This document shows positions 1-11,860 of a stretch of DNA of 64,000 bases, piece after piece. The DNA is from Hydractinia symbiolongicarpus (Eukaryota; Cnidaria; Hydrozoa; Anthoathecata; Hydractiniidae), in NCBI RefSeq assembly GCF_029227915.1, contig NC_079888.1:1752501-1816500 (forward strand). The letters run 5' to 3'. The translations under genes were made by a program, and so were the position numbers. Each line of letters opens with the position of its first letter. The stretch's first letter is position 1. The notes beneath the pieces were generated by a model. That model searched no databases. It was not told the DNA's origin and saw only the letters and a list, made by a program, of their open reading frames with translations.

Positions 1-104
1 GTGCGTCGTTTATGTACGTCGTGTATGTACGTCATTTCCGGTTTGCAATATCGTTTGCCCAAGATTTATCATCGAATTTTTTAACGTCGTTGTTTCTTCA
101 CGAA

Positions 105-1313
105 TTATGTACACTTATAAAGAACACAATTCACCGTCGTATGCAAAGCATAGTTCAGGTGACATTCCAGTAACGCAAGTGATCGGATGTGACGAATGTA
201 ATTTCCATCAGCAGTTTTCACTTTTGCAACCCTGTTGATGCCATCGTTGCTAGGACAGATTTTCGCAATGCGTCCTAGCGGCCAATGATTTTTCAAGACT
301 TTCTGGTCTCTAAATATCACGAGATCTCCTTCCTTAATATGGTCGTCGTTTGTATTCCATTTAGCACGTGTTGTCAAAGAAGGCTGGTATTCCTTTCTCC
401 ATCTATTCCAAAACATATTTGAAGCAGCTTTTACGGCTCTCCATCTTTTACGATCGTCGAGGTCTGTAAATACAGAATCTACAGGTGTATTTTGCGACGC
501 TCTCCCAATGAGAAAATGATTTGGCGTTAGTGCTTGGTAGTCATCTGCGTCACTGCTGATAGAAGTCAACGGTCGGCTATTAATGGTTGCTTCTACTTCA
601 GTCAAGAATGTACGTAATTCTTTTTCGGTGAAAACGCGATCACGAACTATCGCTTTCAACGCTATTTTAGTGATTCTTACCATAGATTCCATCGCTCCAT
701 TCATCCATGGTGAAAATGGTGGGTTGAACTTCCATTCGATACTATTCTTTGATAACTCTTTTCGAAGTTTTGTCTCATTCAGATTCGTTACCACCTCTCT
801 TAGTTCACGATCTGTGCCGACGAAGTTGTTTCCGTTGTCGCTGGTGATTGTTTTGGGTTTTCCTCTTCTTGAGATAAAACGTCGAAGTGCAAGAATGAAA
901 CTATCTGTTGATAAATCTCCAGCTAGCTCAATATGAACGGCACGTGACGTCATGCAGGTAAACAATGCTCCATGCCTTTTCACGGTACCAGATGAAGCTC
1001 TTGTCCTCTTACTTCTCTTGACAATCATCGGACCAAAGTAATCTACTCCTGATCGATTAAATGGTTGTTCACCTACAGCAAGACGATCGATTGGTAGATC
1101 TCCCATAGGTGGTGACATTGGTTTGACTTTCTTTGATTTGCAGTATGTACATGCATTTATCAAATTCCTCACAAAGGATTTTCCAGTCGGAATCCACATA
1201 TTTTGTCTTGATAGTGATAGTGCTAGTGTGGCGTTTTGTCCAACATGGAGGTTTGTATGATGAATGTGTTGAATTATGAGTCGTGCAATGTGGTGTTTCG
1301 GCGAGATTATCAC
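105..1313 (-). pseudogene. BEL/Pao integrase (HHCC, DDE core, C-terminal DUF5641-like)
   Basis: A 402-codon open frame is the best preserved part of the element. An HHCC zinc-binding region is visible (H18/H19, H23, C55, C58). The catalytic triad reads D91 in SGVDYFGP, D159 in TSDNGNNF and E209 in WMNGAMES, the normal spacing for this class. The C-terminal part has the KEGDLVIFRD and LGRI patterns of the DUF5641-type tail found in Pao integrases. The first Met is only the first in-frame ATG; the natural protein is part of a longer polyprotein, whose upstream part continues in another frame at 1344-1571. Function would be insertion of the cDNA copy. The domain looks intact, but the parent polyprotein is broken. 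Confidence 0.9.
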
Positions 1314-1343
1314 TTGGTGCTTCGACGCAAATGGTATATCGAT

Positions 1344-2345
1344 TTAACCAATTCTTCCTCCAACACGAATCAAATTGTTTTGCATCATTGGTCTCAAAGC
1401 TAGAAGTGGTGATCTCTTTGGTAGTTCCTTGTGTGATTGTAGGTTTTCGAATTCTGATGGGTAGGATTCTTGTTGTAAGATGCTATACAACTGTAACTTT
1501 GTTGCTTCAATTTCATCAACGGTCAGGTAATCAAATTTTTCACGTTCAGATCCTCCCTTTCTTAATAACAACCAATTTCGTTTTAATTTGATAATTCACA
1601 CAATGTGCCGACAACTGATGAATCAACTGATTATCGGATTGTAGTTTGAGCCATCGAAGAATGTTGATCGATGTTAGTTTCTCCAGTTCACTTCTCCAGC
1701 TTAACCTCCTTGTTTTTAATTCAGTTGGTATTTCTTCATTCCAGTCTACTTTGGATTTCCACAAAGATTGGATGATAAGTTTTCCTTCTAAAATGAATGG
1801 TGTTAAGATGCCAAGTGGGTCAAATATTGAACTTGTTAGACTTAATATACCTCTTTTAGTTTCAGGTGATGGCTTGTTGACAACTTTGAATTTGAAATAG
1901 TCAGTATTCGGATTCCATAACATACCAAGTACTCTTTCAGTCGGTAATTTGTTTAGATCTAGATTGACGTTGATTACAGTTTCGGTATTAGGAAAACACT
2001 TAAGAATTTCACAAGAATTTGAAAGCCATTTTGTTAAACGAAAGCCACTTTTCAATGCTTCTGTCACGGTTTTTGCTATCGATACGGCTTCTTTTACCGT
2101 TTTCATGGAGTCCAGACAATCATCCATGTAAAACCTTTTCGTGATAGCGCCTACGATTTCGCGATCGTGATCGATACTAGTTTGTCGAAGAGCGTAATTT
2201 GTGCAACAAGGTGAGTCTACTTTACCAATAAAATGTACTTGCATCGCAAAGTCATTAATGTTGTCGCTAGTGTTTTCTCTCCAAACGAAACGAAGAGCAT
2301 CTTGTTCTATCCTTGTTATACTTTGAGCTGATGAAACATGTTTTC
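1344..2345 (-). pseudogene. BEL/Pao reverse transcriptase and Pao-specific region, fragmented
   Basis: The frame 2244-1546 holds the RT active site as Y39-M-D-D (bases 2119-2130), followed by CLDSMKTVKEA. The upstream MQVHFIGKVDSPCCTNYALR stretch is typical of Pao RTs. Downstream comes LGMLWNPNTDYFKFKV and SSIFDPLGILTPFILEGK, the region annotated in families as Peptidase_A17/Pao. More RT sequence is readable from about 2345 in another frame (MADIENMFHQ). The segment 1571-1344 (SEREKFDYLTVDEIEATK onward) belongs just before the integrase. No RNase H motifs are seen between these pieces. Confidence 0.85.
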
Positions 2346-2758
2346 AATGTCAGCCATAATTGCGTAACGATTGGTACGGAATGTGAGTAATACAGATACT
2401 AGGTTGTTCAGCAAGTCTGGACCGGGCAATAAGTTGTCGTTTAATGAAATACCTTTGTACTTTGCAGCTGCGTCAAAGGCTACATGAACTTTTCCGGGCT
2501 TGTTAGAATGGACAACACCATGATGTGGTATGTAGTTGGTGATATCGGATGTTGGGTTTTTCTCAAAGTCTGAAAGCTTTCTCGCATGTCCAAGAGCGAT
2601 ATATTCCTTGGCTTGTAATCTGTAATTTTCTGCTAAAATTGATTGCTTGCTCAGTTTTCTTTTGTTAGATTTCAGACGTTGGACTGCTAATTACCTGTTG
2701 TATGGTAATTTTGGTTTCTCATCTTTCCACAATAAACCTACTTCAAAATGACCGTCTT

Positions 2759-3345
2759 TCATTTTCGTGGTCGATTTAAGTATTTGTAACGCATGTTTCT
2801 CGTCTTTCGGTCTGGATGGAGTGGAGGCTTTGTTCCATATGACTCGATTTCCCAAAATCTTTTTACTGCTTTATTGAGATTATCCGTATCAGTTTCTAAT
2901 CGATTAATATTGATAAATATGTTTTTATTCTTTCCACCAAACAGGATCCAACCAAGTTGCGTTTTAACAGCTACTGGTTCGTTGCGTTTTCCTACTCGAT
3001 AATCGTGTTGAATATGAAGTGATGGTGTATCAATTCCAATAAGTACTATTACTCTGTCGTCGGTATGTCGTTGGTATATCTGTGATGTTTCGTTTTTTAG
3101 TAGGAGTGTTAAAATCTGGTACAACCTATGCTTTCTCGATTCTGATTTCTTCTTTCAGTTTGATAGGATGAACATTAAATGATACGATTTTTGATTTAAA
3201 CGTCTCTGAATTCGATAGGATCGTCAATACTCTCAACGGTTGCTCCTTTCTACCTAATCCGAGTTTCCGCGCTGTTTCTTCGCAAATTAAGGTGCTATCT
3301 GATCCACTATCTAAAATAGCGTTGGTTATTACTGATTTGTTGTTA
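2759..3345 (-). pseudogene. BEL/Pao aspartic protease (DUF1758 type)
   Basis: The active site reads NAILDSGSDSTLI on the minus strand, with the catalytic Asp codon at 3309-3311. The frame 3124-2759 carries the family's C-terminal half: VLIGIDTPSL, then YRVGKRNEPVAVKTQLGWIL and the flap-side FGGK. It then runs into KRFWEIESYGT, the usual lead-in to the RT domain. A frame break near 3124 separates the two halves. The role would be maturation of the Gag-Pol polyprotein. Confidence 0.82.
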
Positions 3346-3527
3346 TGAGTTACGGTAACCGGGATAACTTGAAGATAGGTGTCAGTTGTGGTACGAGATC
3401 GGGTGATTTTTGCCTCAGATTCATTCTTTGTATATTCATTTTCATTTTGTTGTGGCGGTCCTAAAAGCAGCAGGGTGTGGTGACGTTTTCCACATTTATC
3501 TTCTCGACACCTATTCTTAGATTTACA

Positions 3528-4350
3528 TTATTTTATTTTGTGAGAAGGTGAAAGACAATTGAACCAAAGTCCCTTTTTTAAAACAAACTTCCTACGATCT
3601 GCCACCGGGTTTGATTTGAATTCTCTGCATTTAAAAACAAAATGATTTTCTGAACAAATCCAACACTTCGTACTGCGTTCACTACCTGCACCTGTTGCAG
3701 ATGTTCTCACTCTTTTCTCATCTCTAATTTGAAAAACTGATTGTGAAAGTGGTGAGGTAATCTAGCTACAGCCTTTGCTAAATTCTCAGTTGAATTAATA
3801 GCAGATTTGTAGCCCATGGAGATTTGCCAAGTATTATTAGAATTAGGAAGCTGCTGATATCGACGGAGAGATGTTCTGTCGCGAGGTGGTATTTGAGGAA
3901 GATCGAGAACGTTTTTTAATTTAAAGTATGATACAACAACAGGATTGCCGAAGTCACGTTTCAATGCTTTAAATGCAGATGCGTAAAATATGCCACTTGT
4001 ACCAATCGATAACACCGTCTTCTTCGCATCACCGTCTAATACACTAATCAACCTCTCCATCCTTGTGTTATCGTCAAAGGAAACCTTCAAGTGTACTCTA
4101 GATTTAAAGTTTTCCACAAACTCATCAATAACAGATCAACAACTGGTAGATTTCTTGATTCATACTCCCAACGAAGTACCCTAGCGGTAGTTATCGCATT
4201 TGCAACTTATGTAATAGTTTCTTGTCCTTCAATAAGATCGACAATAAATTTATCAATCGGTTGATAACAAGATTTATCGATATTTTCCGGATTATTGAAG
4301 ACATTGCTTTCGACATCTTTTAGTTCTGAACGGTTCGTTTGAGATTTATC
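3528..4350 (-). pseudogene. BEL/Pao gag (DUF1759 type) with zinc knuckles
   Basis: The frame 4117-3707 has the gag core pattern ENFKSRVHLKVSFDDNTRME then LKRDFGNPVVVSYFKLKNVL. The next frame, 3710-3528, carries CWICSENHFVFKCREF and GLWFNCLSPSH, the paired Cys-rich knuckles at the end of BEL gag. Upstream, minus-strand codons near 4340-4120 still read as gag (KFIVDLIEGQETIT, then ARVLRWEYESRNLP) but shift frame. The segment 4646-4356 is a weakly supported N-terminal extension. Confidence 0.75.
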
Positions 4351-4840
4351 CTGATTTAAACATGGAAGTAATTTAGTCTGATCTTTATATGGATGTTGAT
4401 TGACTGACGAGTTGCATCAGACGGTACATCATCGATGTTGAAGAAGTGACGGCTTTTTGTTGAATGGTTTGATAAAGATGAAGAATGTGGTTTAGAACAA
4501 TGTTTGTTGATGTCACTAGGAATAACGAAAGCAGTGTCGTTTTTAGGATCAGCCTGCCGTATCCAATGCAGGACACTTCTTTGCCATACAAACTTCATAA
4601 TTAATTGATACTTGGCCTCCCCAGCTAGCTTTAAGCACCACAACATAATCTTCCACTCAAACTACGGATTGATTCTTCCTGATGCTTCTATGCCTCTTCA
4701 GGTCTTTCTCGTTGTTAATCATGTTATTACTTTGCTTCTATACATCAGCTTTTCTTGTTTATCGTGTCCCATACAGAACTCTTTACAGTATTATTAGCAT
4801 ATAGATAGCAACACAACACTATATACAGTAATACATACGT

Positions 4841-5661
4841 TCAATCATAAATCAATCGCCAAGGAGGTCTTCGATTTCGACCTGAACTTCGGATATCATT
4901 TTGTTTGTGTTGTGCTGTTGTGTCTTTTGTAGACTTATTTCCACCCATCCAAACTTCATCAACCTGATATGGGACAGTTTCTTCTGCTGCATCATTGTCT
5001 GCATCTGGATCCTTGGGGAGATCAGATGTTTCAGGGACCTCAGGATTTACATTGTCAACGTCATCTTCAATACGTAGAGCAGGAACAGCAGCATCTCTGT
5101 CAATTGAGTCATCATCCTCTTCAACAGGAACATCTAAATCAGCAACATCTTCAACAGGAACTTCAACATCAGCATTATTTGCACAATTTGTGTCATCTGC
5201 ACTACTTTCCCCTTCAACAAGAGCAGTGTTGTCTAAGTTGGCAATTTCTTGACGGTCTACAGCTCTCATATCGGAGTCAATTTCTTCATAGAGCTCTGGA
5301 TCAGCAGTCTTGGGTGTTCTACTCTGGCTCTGTGCTAACTCTAATTGTAGGAAATCACATTTTAACATTAGGTTACGATTTAAAGATCTGGGCTCTCCCT
5401 TACCATTTTCTCTCCTGATCACATACACAGGTAGGTCCTCTACCTTTCGTAGAACCACATGTACATCTACTTCCCAATAGGAACGAAGTTTACCAGTGCC
5501 ACCTCGCTCACTTCGATTTCGCACCAGGACTCTGTCTCTTCTTTCAACTCCAAACCTCGAACTTTCTTGTCGTATTGATGTTTTCCGTCCATAGCATAGT
5601 CTTGTTGTAATTTGCCTGGTCTATACCTTATTGTAAATTGATAATTTGAAAGATCTGCCAC
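4841..5661 (-). pseudogene. gypsy integrase C-terminal tail fused to RNase H end
   Basis: The frame 5661-5467 begins with the RNase H end (ADLSNYQFTIRYRPGK) and passes at once into QYDKKVRGLELKEET, which belongs after the integrase core. The next frame, 5524-4841, gives RNRSERGGTGKLRSYWEVDV, the beta-barrel-like tail of this gypsy group, followed by about 120 residues rich in Asp, Glu and Asn. The direct join means the whole integrase HHCC and DDE region was deleted. The frames overlap out of register, so a frameshift is also present. Confidence 0.85.
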
Positions 5662-6322
5662 TCATCTCAAACCTGTTGCATTTAATTTTGCAGTGATCAT
5701 GATGTATGTTAGGGGGTTGTTGTCTGTGAATATTTCAAAGGGTGGGCCATATCCCAAGTAGTCAGCAAATCTTTCGGTTATGGGCCACTTCAAGGCTAGA
5801 AACTTGCGTTTACCGCTATGAAGATGATAGGTTTGTTCCGCGTTCGTTAGCGTTCGAGAGGCGTAACTGATGACCTTTAGTTTGCCTCCTTTATTTTGGT
5901 ATAAGACAGCTCCTAGGCTTTTTTGCGAAGCATCACAATTTACAATAAAGGGTTTATTGAAATCAGGAAAGGCTATTACTTCTGGTGACTGCAATTTATG
6001 AATGATCTCATGCAAGATGTTTTGATGTGATTGTAACCAATTGATTTTTAACTTCGAATTCTTTTTGTGTCCATGTCCTTTTAATATATTGTAAATCGGC
6101 TTCATTAACTTCATTAACATAGTCCTTTACTTCTGAGTAAAGGTTTCGAGGTATTGATTGATATGGTTTACTTACGGTGGTCTCATCCTTCAGTCTTATG
6201 TTCAATTTAGAATCATCAATACTCCCAATATCGCTTTTTGATCTTGAAAATACTGTGTTCACTTTACGTAACATTGTTTTTAAGCGATTCTTTTGGTCAT
6301 GCCACATATGCAAAAGATTCAC
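5662..6322 (-). pseudogene. gypsy reverse transcriptase start joined to RNase H
   Basis: The frame 6322-6008 holds the RT entry (VFSRSKSDIGSIDDSKLNIR, then IPRNLYSEVKDYVNE). It then reads directly into ILKGHGHKK in the other frame (6120-5662), which belongs to the RT thumb/connection. That frame continues with the RNase H core: SPEVIAFPDFNKPFIVNCDA, LGAVLYQ, ISYASRTLTNAEQTYH and FEIFTDNNPLTYI. RNase H acidic residues (D in NCDAS, D in FTDNN) are present. The RT palm with the YxDD box is absent. Confidence 0.87.
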
Positions 6323-6849
6323 GCCTGGAAGCCAATTATCGGAAGTCTTAGTTAATACAGAATCCGTTTTGATTTTATTCGGCGTCCCAGGAGTCTTTTG
6401 ATCAGGTTGTAATGGTATAGCTGCCGAAAAGGACTTTATGGTACCAATAACGGTGCCTTTTCGAAGAACGATATCTCAAATAGTTGGGTTTTCGATGTAG
6501 ATTGACACATTTGGCGATTTTCCGCGTTTTAGTCTTAACAGTGTTTCTCGAATCTTTATTTCTTCGTCGTAGTCACTGTTTTGCATAGGCTCTAACAAGA
6601 CCCTTCTTTACTTTTTATCCACCATAAGACGAGTTTTGCATGACACTGCAATCCGATGCTTAGCAGGAATTACCGTGTGATGCCTAACGTTGACGTTTTC
6701 CAAAATGTCTTCTGAATCATTGTTGTCCTGGATAATCTTTATCAATGACTGCACATTGCACTCATTCAAGCTCTGTAGAACATCTGTCAGTAGAGATGAT
6801 ACATCTAACTCTGGAAAATTTAAAACGTTATGTTCAATTATGTTACATC

Positions 6850-7344
6850 CGATTACGGGTTGTTCGATTGGTCCCGGGGTTACGAGAAATGGTACATTTA
6901 TTCAATAGCATGTAAAACGCGAAACGACAAGGGTGCGATCCCACAAATAGCAACTTCAGTGTTGTTCGCGGCTTTGAGCGATGTTTTTTGTTCCACGTCG
7001 ACAAATTCAGAAATCGGTGTTGGCTCTATGCCGGGGGTATGCGTAGAAAGCCAGATGCGGTCAACCAAACACATCATAGACCCGGTGTCCCACAGTGCTT
7101 TGCATGTCCAGTCATTTAACCGGCAGTTTATGATCGGTTTACGTTCAATAAGCTTTATTCATCTCGGCTTAAACTTTGACGACAAGGTTTGGTTATCAAA
7201 AACAGTAAAGTTTTTAAACTTTTTGTGACGCTCCAAATTAATTGAATCCTCGATTGCGGAACAAATGTTATTATAAATATCCTTCTTTTGGCATTTTCGC
7301 GAACAATAAAAAACATTAGATTTGCATTTTGAACAACGATACAA
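6850..7344 (-). pseudogene. gypsy MYND-like finger and retropepsin
   Basis: The frame 7344-7159 has a Cys-rich finger (MYRCSKCKSNVFYCSRKCQK) in the MYND style seen between gag and protease in some gypsy elements. After a single stop near 7159 the same frame continues into the protease, WTCKALWDTGSMMCLVDRIW, with the catalytic Asp codon at 7087-7089, then LKAANNTEVAICG. One flap-side half can be followed to about 6850. The stop alone disables the fusion. Confidence 0.8.
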
Positions 7345-7851
7345 TTTTAAACTATTTACATTACATATCCGACAATATCTATTTACAGCAGAGGGCTTTT
7401 TTGAAGCACTACTCGCCTCTCAGGAGCTCTTGTCAGTTTTTTTGAAAAAGATCACACTCAGATTGGCGGTAGTACAGGGACCCACAACAAAAACAATGTT
7501 GACAGGGGCCGTGCGAATTCCGCTGCATACATTCCTTACGTCGTGCAGAGTGAGGGGCTTTGGACCTATACTGGTTTGAATTTGGTTGCCACTTTCTTGA
7601 GAAGACCAAATCTCTCAGTTAGGTTTTTATCTCCTCAATTTCCTTTTGCAAATTCAAATTATTAAGGGTAGGGTTTTGTTGTTCCCCAACAATCTCATTA
7701 ATTTCCACAGTTCTATTATATAGTTTTATTTTATTAATATGGTCGGTTTCATCTGAAACAACTTGATTCAATTTTTGTAGAATATCTTCATCCGAAACAA
7801 AGTTTTCAATTTGAATAAGGGCAGGTTCTTTTTTTTTACAAATACCTTTAT

Positions 7852-8709
7852 TTAAATCCTTACGTTCCTTAATCCAGAAATAAAAGCATGTAAGAATTTT
7901 TTTCCCACTAACTGCCCATCATAGGGGAAATCTTCCTCCTGAGACACAAGAATGATTTTTTGTCGTAAACTGAGAAGTCTGATTGCAAACTCTTGGGGTG
8001 TTTCTGTAATAGTTTGGCAAGCATTTGTCATTTCGATAAGAAGTGTAGTTGCGTTTTTTTCGAGAAAATGGCATCTGAGAATTTTAAGTAGTGGTTTTAT
8101 TCTCAACCCGGACCTCAACTCTAGGTAGGATGTCAATGGATTATTTGGCTTGAACGTTTTTTTAACGGCTGCCAAAATAACCCTTTCACTATATCCTCTA
8201 ACCCATTTTTTTTTTCGGAAAGCCAAACTTTGGTAGGTTAGTTTTTCCGTCTGACCTGGACTGCCAATTGACCCATTGATTTTGAATTCTCTGATTTTTG
8301 AATTTAACAAAAGTTGGGCATGCTTCCATGATATGACAAAAGTTTTAGATGGGTGCTCTATTGGTTGGAAAACATCATCAGGTGGAATTAAGGTATCACA
8401 TGGATAAATGTTCCTTCGGGCTGAAAAAGGATTGTATGAATTACTCAACGATTTCTCCAGGGTGGCACCATGACTGGGAGTCGAACTTTTCAGAGTAAAG
8501 GTACGAAAGGGATCCTGTGGCAACCTTTATTTGTGTGTATGTGGCCAGAAAGTTTCCCTACTTAGTCTGACTGGTTTTAGAATACGGCTAATAGACTCAT
8601 GCAAATCTTCAAACAGGCTCATTCCGTGGTCATTCAAATTTTCTACAGTTTCACAGTTTATGTATCTCTGGATTAAATAGAATGTTTTACCTTGCTTTTT
8701 TCTATCCAA
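7852..8709 (-). pseudogene. gypsy gag-like protein, two frames
   Basis: Frames 8709-8527 and 8523-7852 give about 280 residues without similarity I can name exactly. The second shows a retrotransposon gag (capsid) pattern: KLTYQSLAFRKKKWVRGYSE, PLTSYLELRSGL, then a region ending in QEFAIRLLSLRQKI and FLHAFISGLRN. It sits between the primer binding site and the MYND-protease segment, the gag position. The call rests mainly on position and the capsid-like helical pattern. Confidence 0.65.
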
Positions 8710-8880
8710 TCCCAGTCTTCATTCCAAAAACTTCTGATACAATTTTATCTTCTCCATCATAATTTGGCACAGCGTCTTCAAATGTTAGGAATTCCTGTGG
8801 AGCAGCAGCCATCATACATCAAACCCATCCAGCCATCAATAAGCAATCTTTTGTTCTGTTGACACCCTCGTCTTCTTGTT

Positions 8881-8900
8881 AATCCTCACACAAGGCACCA
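8881..8900 (-). other. Primer binding site, likely elongator tRNA-Met
   Basis: The plus strand here ends in CACAAGGCACCA, which looks like a tRNA 3' end including CCA. On the minus strand this gives TGGTGCCTTGTGTGAGGATT two bases after the LTR edge. The 3' half of metazoan elongator tRNA-Met (CCTCACAC..GGGCACCA type) is the closest match I know. The tRNA identity is from memory of the consensus and not from a search. Confidence 0.65.
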
Positions 8901-8902
8901 AA

Positions 8903-9260
8903 TGTTAGAGGGTGTGTCCAATAAAAACTACTTTTTTGTCATCTATACTTTTTTAACACACATTGCTTTGTTACAACCAATCAATACTGCCTACTGTGCC
9001 TCTACTTATATGTTTCCTTATTTGGGCCTAGCCTCCCTGATGTGAGCCCAATTAGGCACAGTATTCTAAAATGCACTTGATAGGAAATGGGAAAAGCTTG
9101 ATACGAGACTCAACTGGTGTAGACTTAACCAAAACATGGTATCCAGCTACAAGAAAGTGGAACAAGGTTTTACAACTGATATATCTCACATATTTTATCC
9201 AAGAAAAAGTCACGTGATTTTAGTAAAAGTAAGCAATGTATCACGTGGTTAAAGCTAACT
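8903..9260 (-). repeat. Probable 5' LTR of the gypsy element
   Basis: The LTR edge next to the primer binding site reads TGTTAGAGGGTGTG on the plus strand, so the minus-strand LTR ends in CTCTAACA, a normal CA terminus. The outer end is not defined: I see no clear inverted terminal match or target duplication, so 9260 is only an estimate. Confidence 0.45.
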
Positions 9261-10700
9261 TAGTCTTACCCGTTGATCCTTAAAAAAAAGTACTCCATCG
9301 CCGCGTTGTCTCGCTTAATTAAGCATTTATATGAGAGAATGACCGGATTAAAGTACTGGGCAACTCAGTCCAAAAAAGTGGCACGAAAATTGAAGATTTT
9401 AATGTATAGGTGCGAAAATCCTATACACTCTCCTCCGACCCTTATATTTTCCTTATTTAATGAGGAAATGGGCTCCGCTACTCTCCGCAAAAAGAAATAT
9501 TAGCTTAAAATTAGAAAATGTTTTTTGCAGTTTATATTTAATTCTAGTACTTTTGGATCTCATGTTTCCACAAAAATCTTTGAACTTCATTAATAGCCAT
9601 TTTACCCTATGTGGGTGCTGTTTTTTGTCCTACAAGAAAGCGCACGCATGCACATTGTTCTTAAAGCGAAATCAAAACAACTACGTCACACAGAAAGTGG
9701 TCTATGCATGGATAGCTATGTTTACATTTTCAACAGTAAAGCTTTTTAGCTCTGTGGCAGTCAAAATAATGGATATCATCTTTAAAGACTTTTTGTCCTT
9801 TATTTAAATATTTTGAGTACAGGTTGGGTATACCTTTATGCACAGATTATGCTGATTTTTATGTAAACCTGCTTTACCAAATAAATTAGTAGTAGTGGTA
9901 GTATCATGGATTTAAAAGCCTCACTCACTTAAACCTGTCGTCTCCACATTGACTGCCACACAGATGTTAAAGACAAAAAAGCTTAATGCTAGAGAAATAT
10001 AAACACAGAAAACCGTTTATAGCAAGCTACAGGATTTGTGTGTGGATGGTGGTGGCTTTTAATGGTGTAAAAAGCTTATAAATGTTTGCTAGCTGGCTAG
10101 CCGGTATAATTATAAACATTTGTGACTAGTTATTTTCTCTTTAGATAGCAACTAAAACTTAGCTCTATGAGACTTATGGTTACACTAGCTGGCTAGAAAC
10201 ACCTAGCTACTAGCTGTAACAGTAAAAAAGGCAAACAATGAAATAAATATATATATACATGACCTTAACTGCATGCGATCCATAGCTCTTAGTCCCAAAC
10301 TCGCTTCACAAAATAAAAAGATAACTTTTTTGGTGCTCATGAAAAAACACGATCAATTTTAAGAAGAAACAAGCCTTAGCTCTATATCGGGCTACCATAT
10401 TGCCGGAACTCATTTGATAAATAATGCAAATAAAAACAAAAACAATTTTAACTTACTTTCTTCAACCAACCGGTGTCCTTTCTCCACTTGGTTTTGTTTA
10501 AAAGTTACCGCCGCTTCAGACATTCAAAATTGTACAGACGGGGGTAATAATTAAGTTTTTTACTTTTTAATCATTCTTTTGAATGATAATACAGATTTAC
10601 CCTGCTATTTTAATACAATACAAGTTTTTGAAATCAAGTTATTGTGAGGTATATTATATATATTATTAGCAGTGTTACGTTTTTACATGAAAGAAGTAAT
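9261..10700. other. No gene seen
   Basis: AT-rich sequence with short open frames (for example 9460-9807 plus) that show no recognisable domain. GCTAGCTGGCTAGC-type low-complexity motifs occur at 10080-10210. Nothing else can be supported. Confidence 0.5.
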
Positions 10701-10740
10701 TAAATATGTTACCCGCGGAAATACAGTAAACCAATTAAAT

Positions 10741-10965
10741 CACGAATAAAACACGGGTTTTTTCGATCTTTTTTGCGTCTTTCAAATGCGCGTCTTTTAT
10801 CACAAACGAAAAAGACCGTGCCTGAAAAAGACGCATTAAAGACACCTTTAAAATGCGCGTCTAAGACATGCGTGTTAAAGACGTTTAAAAGACGTATTTC
10901 GGGTGCGCGCATATTTCATGCGCAAAAAAGCCCCAGAAAAGGCGTCTTTAAAACGTCTGGGAAGT
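10741..10965. repeat. AAAGACG/CGTCTTT repeat cluster
   Basis: About ten copies of AAAGACG or its complement CGTCTTT, often extended to TGCGCGTCTTT, occur in 225 bases in both orientations. The block is richer in CpG than its flanks. The overlapping short open frames on both strands are by-products of the repeat. Such clusters occur as subterminal protein-binding repeats in DNA transposons, but I found no terminal inverted repeats, so the role is open. Confidence 0.6.
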
Positions 10966-11019
10966 CATGGGTAATTAATTTTAATTGTTGTCTAAATGCA
11001 GTTTCTTTGTAACGTGCAC

Positions 11020-11790
11020 GGAGAAAAAGTTTTAATTTTTCGCGCGTTTTTCAAGACATTACGAAAAACAAAACATTTACAAATTTTGTGATAAGAAGAA
11101 AGTTTATGTAAGTGGTTTTTTGTTTGTTTGTTGGCTGTTTTATTAAAATGAATTAAAATTATCAAACGAATGAAAATAAAAATGTTTCTTTTATATTTAC
11201 TAAATATTAATTTGAAATTAATTACTTGAACATTTTTTGACTTTAACCGTTTAAATCTATTTTTGAGAACGTTTTAAGCTGGATTTGTTTCTTTCTGAAC
11301 GTGTTATTATTGTATTGTAATTATTGTTGTAAATATGAATTTATCTACGAGCAAAAACCCGGATAAACATATTCAAATTTAATTGACCATCTGCTAATTA
11401 TTATTACTAGCCGGCGTCAATATTTAAGTATTGTGTATGAAAAATAAACCCACAATAATAGAATAAAAAGTGTTACCTTTTTGCAATGCTTTGTTAATGC
11501 AGGGGCGTTAAAGATGAAAGAAAGGATGTATGAATGGTGTACCTACAGGAATAAAAAAACATTAAATAAGAGTGTACTTGATACTAAAAATAAAGGTCTT
11601 TACTGAGTTAAGGCCTGCTGGTCCCCTGGACATTTGTTATTGTCCGTATCAGCTGTGATGCACAGGGGTATCAGTTTTGCCAAAATGTTATCCAAAGAAA
11701 ATTTATCTGGATAAACTTAAACCTTATTGTCGCCAGCTTTATATAGATATATAGAACGAAGTACTAATTAATATTATTTCATTACAGTGA
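11020..11790. other. No gene seen
   Basis: AT-rich intergenic sequence without coding signals that I can support. Confidence 0.5.
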
Positions 11791-11860
11791 CGCACTTCCC
11801 ATCCTGGTAGGTGTGGCCTGGTAGGTGTGACCGATTCCAACTCTCTTTTCTTCGGCTTCA

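Larger units (their letters stand above)
105..4646 (-). mobile_element. Decayed BEL/Pao LTR retrotransposon, internal region
   Basis: Read on the minus strand, the order is gag with zinc knuckle, aspartic protease, reverse transcriptase, then integrase, which is the BEL/Pao order. Every domain is split by stops or frameshifts. The RNase H segment between the Pao-specific region after RT and the integrase N-terminal part seems to be missing, since the reading jumps directly between them near 1550-1570. I could not identify LTRs: the left one would lie at or beyond the window edge and the right end abuts the gypsy element near 4.65-4.84 kb. It cannot transpose by itself. Confidence 0.9.
4841..9260 (-). 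mobile_element. Decayed Ty3/gypsy LTR retrotransposon with large internal deletions
   Basis: Minus-strand order is right-hand LTR (about 8903 onward), primer binding site, gag, MYND-like finger plus retropepsin, RT start, RNase H, integrase tail. Two deletions removed function: the RT core with its YxDD box, and the integrase zinc finger plus DDE core. No matching second LTR was found by eye at the left side (4.6-4.84 kb), so the element may be truncated there. Confidence 0.88.

Noticed and set aside
583-936. Plus-strand open frame opposite the BEL integrase
   Set aside because: Complement of a strongly supported integrase; no domain of its own.
4969-5418. Gln/His/Leu-rich plus-strand frame of 149 codons
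   Set aside because: Antisense of the acidic integrase tail of the gypsy element; composition is explained by that.
10709-11012. Open frames on both strands over the AAAGACG cluster
   Set aside because: Low-complexity repeat keeps several frames open; no coding signal.
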